Assembly (NCBI RefSeq): GCF_004379255.2
Contig: NC_056040.1
Coordinates: forward strand, 21,402,120-21,466,119
Source of the DNA: Salvia splendens
Taxonomy: Eukaryota > Streptophyta > Magnoliopsida > Lamiales > Lamiaceae
DNA length: 64,000 nucleotides
Direction: 5' to 3'
Below the pieces are notes generated by a model. It searched no databases. It was not told where the DNA came from and saw only the letters and a list, made by a program, of their open reading frames with translations. Shown here one piece after another: positions 57,473-64,000 of this stretch (position 1 is the first letter of the stretch; the number at the start of each line of letters is the position of its first letter). A program made the translations under genes and the position numbers.

Positions 57473-57767
57473 TATAATAAAAAGTACTATTTGATTATTT
57501 GGTTTATTCAACTCTGTCGTTTTTTTGTTATAGTAGTTGATAGTTGATTAACTAAGAAATGAGAAGGCTAGTTGGAAATAGACATGCTATATATCACACC
57601 ACATGCAATTTGTCATGCATTAATTGAACAAGGCCATACGGTTGTATTAGCATATATGATTAGTGATGGGTTGGTTGGTTTATTCAGACATATATATAGT
57701 GAATTAGTGATGATGACCTCTTATCCTTATACAAATATAATCAATGCATCGGATTATTCTGTGTACC
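57473..57767. other. Intergenic left flank of the gypsy element
   Basis: AT-rich. A short frame (57572-57853) reading ALIEQGHTVVLAYMIS runs into the LTR; I cannot support it as a gene. Confidence 0.3.
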
Positions 57768-58088
57768 TCTTAAGGAAGAAGTTCCTCAACTTCACGATTT
57801 CGCAAGAACTAGAGTTTGGGGAAGGTGCGGACGAGAGAGAGAGAGAAGAATAGAGAGATTGAGAGGAAGTAGTTTATTTCTTGATGAATAAAGTGAATAA
57901 TAAATCCCCTATTTATAACCCTTCTAAACGTCCTCTACTAATTAGGATGGAAATCCTATTACTACTAGGAATTGGATAACTAACTAATTAACATAAATAA
58001 AAGACTCTACTAAATAAGGAATAAAAGACTCTACTAAATAAGGAATAAAAGACTCTAATAAGGAACGTCCCTTAACGAGAGACAAAGT

Positions 58089-61000
58089 CTAGCCTTCGTA
58101 TCGGGCCGGCCTTCGTGCCACACGTCGCGAGGACCTAGCTCGTTGGATCGGTTCAGCGTGCTGCCTTGTCGCCGGCAACCTAGTGTCGGCGTTGAGCTCA
58201 TCTTCTTGAGGCAATTGTCGTTCCTTAAGCCGTGCCGACGGAGGTCCCGTATCAACTCCCCCCTCCTTAGAATGCTCCTTGTCCCCAAGGAGAGCGGGAA
58301 ATTTTCGCTGCACCACAACTAATGGTTCCCACGTCGGATTCTCACCCGAATCATCGGCCCAAGCTAGCTGTACTTCCTCCACTGCTGCCCCATTTCGCAA
58401 AACCGTACGTCGACCAAGGACGCCGGTTGGGCGAGCCACCGGTTTCCCCCGTGCAAACAATGCCGGAAGCTCCCTGTGCGCCCACGCAATGTCTTCCACA
58501 AATGGTTTCAAAAGACTCACATGGAACACATTATGGACACGACTCCCCTCGGGCAGCTGCAAACGATACGCCACTTGACCAATTCTTTCCAACACCTCGA
58601 AAGGGCCATAGAAGCGGCGTGATAACTTTGAGGACAAAGGTCTTGCTACGGAATATTGCCTATACTGCTGGAGTTTAAGTAACACCTTGTCACCTACATT
58701 GAATTCCACGTCCCGGCGATGCTTATTTGCTGCTTTCCGCATTCGTTGTTGCGCTCGCTCCAAGTTTTGGCGGAGCCACATAATCGTTTCTCCACGTTGA
58801 TGAATCAAAGAAGCCACATCTGGTGGCGTTGTTGTCGAAGGTGGCGACGCGATCAAGGGGGGCGGTTCCCTGCCGTAAAGGGCCTCGAATGGCGAAATCC
58901 CTAACCCCTCATGGTGAAAACAGTTCAAAGCTAACTCTGCCCAAGGCAAAAAATTTGACCATTTAGCAGGTCTATCCGCGGTAAAGGCGCGCAGGTACTG
59001 CTCCAGGCCGCGATTCCTGACCTCCGTCTGTCCGTCTGTTTGGGGGTGATAGGCCGTCGAGAAATGAAGTGTCATCCCGCTAAGCCGGAGCATATCCTCC
59101 CACACCTCGTTTAAGAACACTGGATCACGATCCGACACCAAAGTCTTGGGGAATCCATGGTGTTTGACTACCGTCTCGATAAACAAGTTTGCAATCTTCA
59201 AGGCGTTGTAACGGACTGGTAACAACGCAAAATGGGCATATTTTGATAAGCGATCTACGACCACCATGACACCCGTGTAACCTCGTGACGGCGGCAGGCA
59301 GGTGATAAAGTCCATCGAAACATCTTCCCACACCTGTGAAGGAATAGGTAGAGGTTGTAACAGGCCCACCGGCTTTTGAGTAGAGTATTTGGTCGTTTGG
59401 CACTCAAAACAGGAATCAACGAAGTTTTTAACATCCTTCCGCATCCCTTTCCAATAGAACGAGGCCGCCAACCTCTTAAACGTTCTATCTACTCCTGGGT
59501 GGCCTGCTGCAGGCGACGAATGATGCTCATGTAGGAGTACCGCTTTAGCCATGGAATCTTTGCTCACATAAACACGACGGTTAAAGTACAATAAACCGTC
59601 AACTAGGGACACCGCCGGATCTGCCTTTCCGTGTTGTAAGGATGACTGTAACTCAATCAAATCGGGGGTGGACATCACCTCATTCCGCAGAACCTCCCAA
59701 ACATCAGGAATCGGGTGTGCGGCAGCCATCAGTGCCCGCCCAATCTCCACTTCCGAGATCGAGGACTCGTCTGGTACCAGCACCGCCGACTTTGGGTCCC
59801 CATATGCCGCGCTCGCGGACTCTCTGTCTGGACCCTCCACATCTCGCCTGGATAAGGCGTCTGCCACTTTGTTTGAAGCCCCGGGCTTGTACTCAATGCG
59901 GAATTTGTAGCCCATCAGTTTTCGGGCATAAAATTGCTGGTCAGGAGTTTGAATTATCTGTTGCAACAACTCCTTAAGACTCTTCTGGTCGCTGCGAATG
60001 ACAAACTCCCGTCCCAGCAAGTACTGACGCCACTTCTGCACTGCTTCGACAATGGCATACAGCTCCTTGTGGTAAGTCGACGAGACCCGGCGCTTCGGCC
60101 CTAACTTTTTACTAAAGAACGCCAGCGGATGCCTGTCCTGGAGTAAAACAGCCCCGATTCCGAAATCCGACGCGTCCGTTTCTAGGTAAAAGGTGCGGTC
60201 AAAATTCGGAAGGCGAAGGACCGGGGCGGATGACATCGCCTGTTTTAATGCTTGGAAACTGTCCGTCGCTGCTGCAGTCCATACAAAACTGTCCTTTTTC
60301 AGTAACTCCGTGAGCGGGCTAGCGATGGAGGCATAATGTTCTATAAACCGTCGGTAGTACCCCGTGAGCCCCAGAAAGCCTCGTAGCTGCTTCACCGTTT
60401 TTGGAACCGGCCATACCGTCATTGCCTCAATTTTAGCCGGGTCAGCTTTCAGGTTCCCGTCCGCGATTAGGTGACCCAAGTACTCCACTGTAGAGCACGC
60501 AAATGTGCATTTAGATAACTTAACAAAGAAGTGATGAGCCTTGAGGATAGACAATACTTCATGGATATGGCGTGCATGCGCTGGCATGGATGGGCTGTAG
60601 ATGAGGATATCATCGAAAAATACTATCACCGACTGACGCAAAAGGGGTCTGAAAATTGCGTTCATCGCCGCCTGAAACGTTGAGGGAGCATTTGTCAATC
60701 CAAACGGCATCACTAGGAACTCAAAGTGGCCGTCATGTGTGCGAAATGCCGTTTTAAAAATATCTTCATCGCTCATGCGGATTTGATGATAGCCCGATCG
60801 TAAATCCAATTTTGTAAAGAATCTGGCCGCACCCAGCTCATCGAACAACTCATCCGTCGTCGGTATCGGAAAATGATCAGGAATGGTTGCTGCGTTTAAT
60901 GCCCGGTAATCGATGCAAAAACGGAAGGACCCGTCCTTTTTTCTGATCAGTAGAACCGGCGAGGAGAAGGGGCTCTGACTTGGGCGAATCAACCCTGATT

Positions 61001-63086
61001 CTAACATCTCTTTCACCTGCTTCTCTATCTCATTCTTCTGAAAGTATGGATAACGGTAAGGTTTCACATTTATTGGTTTGGCGTCGGGCAAAAGGTGAAT
61101 CTTGTGGTCAAACTGCCGTCTAGGGGGCATTCCCGAAGGCAAGCCGAAGACGTCTCCGTGTGAAACCAAGACGCTCCGAATTTCTTCCGGTAGTTCCCGT
61201 GGCAATGCCAGCGTCCCATCCTCCGTCGCTGGGTTACTCTCTGTTGGCGGGAGTTGAATTAACTCGAACAACTCCTCCCCGCCCTGTAGTTGTAACAAGG
61301 ACGAGAACGTCTTCAAGGATACCTCCCTCGCTGATGGGGGCACGAGTTTAAGACACACACGTTTCCCATTCCGAGAAAACTCCAACGTTCCGTCGACATA
61401 ATCGCTTGTGACCCTGCGCATCTGTTTGAGCCTGATCCTCCCCAGAATCACATCAGGACCATGTACTGGTAAAATGTGTAAATCGACCAAAAACACATGC
61501 TTCTGAATGACCAATCTGGTCTGGATGCTCGCAAAGGAACATAGCAATGACTCCCCATTGCCGACATACACTCGGAAAGGACGAATCTGCTGCAGTGGGA
61601 GAGCTAACTTTTCCGCCACGTCGGGGTGTAGGAAGTTATGTGAGCTTCCCGTGTCTACCAAGACCCTGACAGGTATGTCCCCGATTACCCCCCTCAATTC
61701 AATGTCATCCTCTCGTTGCCGTCCGTCAAGCGCGTAAATATGGGACAAGTCCGCCGATATTACTGGCGGATCCCTATTTTCCTCCTGGCCGTGCTCCGAG
61801 TCCTCATCTGACTCCAAATCCTCTCCCATGTAAACCAAAAATCTGCCCCTACAGGAATGCCCTGCAACCCACTTCTCTGGGCAATACCAGCATAGGCCGA
61901 GCTTAGAACGCTCCGCTCTCTCCGCAGCTGTTAACCGTACAACTGGCAACCTAGGATACTCCGAGCCTTTCACCTGATTGGAACGATTCGGCTGATTGGT
62001 TGATGGGGGCAACGTCGATTGTTGCAGCGGGTGTGTCATAACACGCTGATCACGGTTTTGCCACGGCCGACGGGGCGCCCCTGACGTCGCTGGAGGACGT
62101 TCAATGCAACTGTCATACTCTATAGCTAGTGCCATAGCTGCTGCCACTGACGACGGGTTCTGATGCTTAACCTGGTTCTTAACTGGTTGCTGAAGACCTT
62201 CCACATAAATTGGGAGCAAAATGTACTCCGGGACCCCGCGCACACGATTAAGCATTGTTTCGAACGTCATGTGGTACTCTGCCAAGGACCCGGACTGACT
62301 CAATTTGGCGATCAATCCAATAAAATTCTGAAAGTATTGGGGGTCGAAACGTCGCCTCACATCCTCCAAGAAATCCGTCCATCTTGCCTGCGGATTGTTC
62401 TCACGATAGTTGAACACCCATTCCGAGGCCGGCGGATCAAACAACATAATCACATAATGCAATCTGTGCTCCTCCGGCATTAGCAAGTGCTCGAAATAAT
62501 ATTGCACCCTCGAGATCCAAGTCGCCGCCTCCGAACCGTCAAATCGCGGCTGATGCATCTTGAATTGTCTTGGCTGATCGAACTGCCCCCCGGGCTGCCT
62601 AGCCGCTGGATTATCCCAGGCCGTTGGCTGCCTGGCACTCGCGGATTCTGCTCTAGACCCCGGTGGATCCCATGCGGTAGATCGTGGTGCGTTGGGGTTC
62701 ACCCAAGAATTCAAACCCATACTAGGGTTAGGGTTCGACAAGATCCCAGCGTAGCTGCTCCCCGACAGATCGCCTATTCCCAGTCGTGGCGTTCCAGCTT
62801 GCGCCCCTCTGGATGCCTGTGCATACACCGGATATTGGCCGCACTGGGGCAGCCCTCCCGACGGTGGCTCCGGATCCGGTCTTGGCAGCTGAATCGCTTT
62901 CGATGCGCCGCGGTCCTGTGCTTCCAGCCGCGCGTCTATGCGCGCCTCCAGCCGTGACTCCATGCGAGTCATGGCTGCCAGCACCTGCTCCAGCATGGTC
63001 GAACTGGAATCCGTGGATTTGGAAGTTGAAGACAGCGGTTCAAGGCCGCGGATCGTCATAGGTTCCGTATGGTCGTTCTGTGACAT
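58089..63086 (-). CDS. Ty3/gypsy gag-pol polyprotein, intact 1665 residues
   Basis: One uninterrupted frame from MSQNDHTEPMTIRGLEPLSS. In order: gag (PRFDGSEAATWISRVQYYFE, AMALAIEYDSC), a zinc-finger-like CWYCPEKWVAGHSC, aspartic protease (VLVDTGSSHNFLHPDVAE), reverse transcriptase (FCIDYRALNAATIPDHFPIP, FTKLDLRSGYHQIRM, VIVFFDDILIYSP), RNase H (YLETDASDFGIGAVLLQDR), integrase with zinc site (HHSSPAAGHPGVDRTF and CFECQ) and core (MDFITCLPPSRGYTGVMVVV, LVSDRDPVF, AYHPQTDGQTEVRNRGLEQY), and a C-terminal chromodomain-like part (VQLAWADDSGENPTWEPL). The integrase-after-RNase H order defines Ty3/gypsy, and the tail suggests a chromovirus, perhaps Tekay-like. The final codons run through the polypurine tract into the left LTR. 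Confidence 0.96.
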   Translation of the reverse strand: MSQNDHTEPMTIRGLEPLSSTSKSTDSSSTMLEQVLAAMTRMESRLEARIDARLEAQDRGASKAIQLPRPDPEPPSGGLPQCGQYPVYAQASRGAQAGTPRLGIGDLSGSSYAGILSNPNPSMGLNSWVNPNAPRSTAWDPPGSRAESASARQPTAWDNPAARQPGGQFDQPRQFKMHQPRFDGSEAATWISRVQYYFEHLLMPEEHRLHYVIMLFDPPASEWVFNYRENNPQARWTDFLEDVRRRFDPQYFQNFIGLIAKLSQSGSLAEYHMTFETMLNRVRGVPEYILLPIYVEGLQQPVKNQVKHQNPSSVAAAMALAIEYDSCIERPPATSGAPRRPWQNRDQRVMTHPLQQSTLPPSTNQPNRSNQVKGSEYPRLPVVRLTAAERAERSKLGLCWYCPEKWVAGHSCRGRFLVYMGEDLESDEDSEHGQEENRDPPVISADLSHIYALDGRQREDDIELRGVIGDIPVRVLVDTGSSHNFLHPDVAEKLALPLQQIRPFRVYVGNGESLLCSFASIQTRLVIQKHVFLVDLHILPVHGPDVILGRIRLKQMRRVTSDYVDGTLEFSRNGKRVCLKLVPPSAREVSLKTFSSLLQLQGGEELFELIQLPPTESNPATEDGTLALPRELPEEIRSVLVSHGDVFGLPSGMPPRRQFDHKIHLLPDAKPINVKPYRYPYFQKNEIEKQVKEMLESGLIRPSQSPFSSPVLLIRKKDGSFRFCIDYRALNAATIPDHFPIPTTDELFDELGAARFFTKLDLRSGYHQIRMSDEDIFKTAFRTHDGHFEFLVMPFGLTNAPSTFQAAMNAIFRPLLRQSVIVFFDDILIYSPSMPAHARHIHEVLSILKAHHFFVKLSKCTFACSTVEYLGHLIADGNLKADPAKIEAMTVWPVPKTVKQLRGFLGLTGYYRRFIEHYASIASPLTELLKKDSFVWTAAATDSFQALKQAMSSAPVLRLPNFDRTFYLETDASDFGIGAVLLQDRHPLAFFSKKLGPKRRVSSTYHKELYAIVEAVQKWRQYLLGREFVIRSDQKSLKELLQQIIQTPDQQFYARKLMGYKFRIEYKPGASNKVADALSRRDVEGPDRESASAAYGDPKSAVLVPDESSISEVEIGRALMAAAHPIPDVWEVLRNEVMSTPDLIELQSSLQHGKADPAVSLVDGLLYFNRRVYVSKDSMAKAVLLHEHHSSPAAGHPGVDRTFKRLAASFYWKGMRKDVKNFVDSCFECQTTKYSTQKPVGLLQPLPIPSQVWEDVSMDFITCLPPSRGYTGVMVVVDRLSKYAHFALLPVRYNALKIANLFIETVVKHHGFPKTLVSDRDPVFLNEVWEDMLRLSGMTLHFSTAYHPQTDGQTEVRNRGLEQYLRAFTADRPAKWSNFLPWAELALNCFHHEGLGISPFEALYGREPPPLIASPPSTTTPPDVASLIHQRGETIMWLRQNLERAQQRMRKAANKHRRDVEFNVGDKVLLKLQQYRQYSVARPLSSKLSRRFYGPFEVLERIGQVAYRLQLPEGSRVHNVFHVSLLKPFVEDIAWAHRELPALFARGKPVARPTGVLGRRTVLRNGAAVEEVQLAWADDSGENPTWEPLVVVQRKFPALLGDKEHSKEGGVDTGPPSARLKERQLPQEDELNADTRLPATRQHAEPIQRARSSRRVARRPARYEG

Positions 63087-63259
63087 GATTCAGTGAGTTC
63101 GGGATGAAAGCACCACTTGTTAAGGAAGAAGTTCCTCAACTTCACGATTTCGCAAGAACTAGAGTTTGGGGGAAGGTGCGGACGAGAGAGAGAGAGAAGA
63201 ATAGAGAGATTGAGAGGAAGTAGTTTATTTCTTGATGAATAAAGTGAATAACAAATCCC

Positions 63260-63268
63260 CTATTTATA
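63260..63268 (-). promoter_or_regulatory. TATA box of the gypsy 5' LTR
   Basis: On the minus strand GGTTATAAATAGGGG sits inside the right (5') LTR, as expected for the promoter driving the polyprotein. The same box is present in the left LTR near 57910-57918. Confidence 0.55.
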
Positions 63269-63610
63269 ACCCTTCTAAACGTCCTCTACTAATTAGGATG
63301 GAAATCCTATTACTACTAGGAATTGGATAACTAACTAATTAACATAAATAAAAGACTCTACTAAATAAGGAATAAAAGACTCTACTAAATAAGGAATAAA
63401 AGACTCTAATAAGGAACGTCCCTTAACGAGAGACAAAGTCTAGCCTTCGTATCGGGCCGGCCTTCGTGCCACACGTCGCGAGGACCTAGCTCGTTGGATC
63501 GGTTCAGCGTGCTGCCTTGTCGCCGGCAACCTAGTGTCGGCGTTGAGCTCATCTTCTTGAGGCAATTGTCGTTCCTTAAGCCGTGCCGACGGAGGTCCCG
63601 TATCAGTACC

Positions 63611-64000
63611 CTACAAAGTATTGAAGAAACCAAACAAAAATTATAGTATGAGTTTTTCCTGTCACTACAGCCAGCCCATATGCCATGCTCGCTCATGCCC
63701 CCACACATCTAATTTCTCTCTAATTTAGTATCACATTTCAGAAACTAGTTTAAATTTTCCTTTAATACTGCACAGCAAATTATGTATTTTCATCTGGTAT
63801 CTTTAATCATTTTTAAAAACTCTGTTGATTTTTTAGACCAATCATTAAAATTTATGTGGTCTAGATAACAGTACATGACGATTATCATTATGTTGCAGGT
63901 ATTTAGAAGCTAACCATTAGTATATGTTAATAAGATAGTAGTACATTTGTTTACCTTTAGTTATACAGAATAACACTGTCCATTTGCAGTTTTATTTTAA
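63611..64000. other. Right flank
   Basis: AT-rich sequence beyond the gypsy target duplication. No gene or repeat recognised up to the edge. Confidence 0.4.

Larger units (their letters stand above)
57768..63605 (-). mobile_element. Complete Ty3/gypsy retrotransposon (chromovirus-like)
   Basis: The LTRs are 57768-58254 and 63118-63605 (487 and 488 bp) with three differences by eye, one of them in the first dinucleotide of the left LTR (TC instead of TG). GTACC is duplicated perfectly (57763-57767 and 63606-63610). On the minus strand the right LTR is followed by AGTGGTGCTTTCATCCCGAA, the likely primer site, and the left LTR is preceded by AAGGAGGGGGGAGT, the polypurine tract. The single internal frame is intact. 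This appears to be a recent and possibly autonomous copy. Confidence 0.96.

Noticed and set aside
57572..57853. Frame with IEQGHTVVLAYM, a little like a glycosyltransferase start
   Set aside because: Too short, no further matching motifs, and it runs into the gypsy LTR.
1..64000. CRISPR arrays, bacterial operons, riboswitches or phage-like systems
   Set aside because: The sequence is plant nuclear DNA with introns; short repeats present are explained by transposon arms, MITEs or LTR interiors.

Overview
This window is nuclear DNA from a flowering plant, most likely an asterid eudicot; Lamiales is only an impression from the style of the repeats. The grounds are intron-containing genes of plant-only families (psbO, HCF164, a pentatricopeptide-repeat gene, a WAK-like kinase) and plant-type Ty1/copia, Ty3/gypsy, Harbinger, Mutator, hAT and Stowaway-like elements.

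Layout, left to right. The last 160 bases or so of an LRR receptor-kinase exon lie at the left edge. A RIT1-like tRNA ribosylphosphate transferase gene (619-5420, minus) and a COQ2 polyprenyltransferase gene (8909-14488, plus) are divergent. A 3.2 kb Mutator-like element (5557-8718) carrying a plant-mobile-domain gene has split what would be an approximately 320 bp shared upstream region. COQ2 is a pseudogene: stop codon, indels, and a 2 kb Harbinger element exactly inside an exon. From 16.8 to 28 kb there are two Ty1/copia elements with a small RING-H2 gene between them. From 28.2 to 34.05 kb there is a nest of Stowaway-like, hAT-like and Harbinger elements, a foldback repeat and an hAT element with a perfect 8-bp target duplication.

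From 34.5 to 38.8 kb lie two host genes on the minus strand: an E-class PPR gene cut short by a stop codon, and psbO, which looks intact. A tRNA-Ile relic lies at 38987-39051. From 40 to 48.3 kb is a second dense insertion zone: a Harbinger element with an open transposase frame, a small non-autonomous copia element sitting inside an exon of a NASP histone-chaperone gene, an LTR pair enclosing a piece of a TatD-type nuclease gene, and a Harbinger deletion derivative. From 48.9 to 54.5 kb are two intact-looking convergent genes, HCF164 (plus) and a WAKL14-like receptor kinase (minus). Several Stowaway-like MITEs follow. Finally a young Ty3/gypsy chromovirus-like element (57768-63605) has an uninterrupted 1665-residue polyprotein and a perfect 5-bp target duplication.

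No host operon or pathway unites the genes. psbO and HCF164 both serve the thylakoid. The dominant theme is transposons breaking or dividing host genes (COQ2, NASP, possibly RIT1) and carrying host-like sequence (the PMD gene in the MULE, the TatD piece between LTRs). Exon limits were read by eye from splice-site consensus and family similarity; no alignment or search was run.
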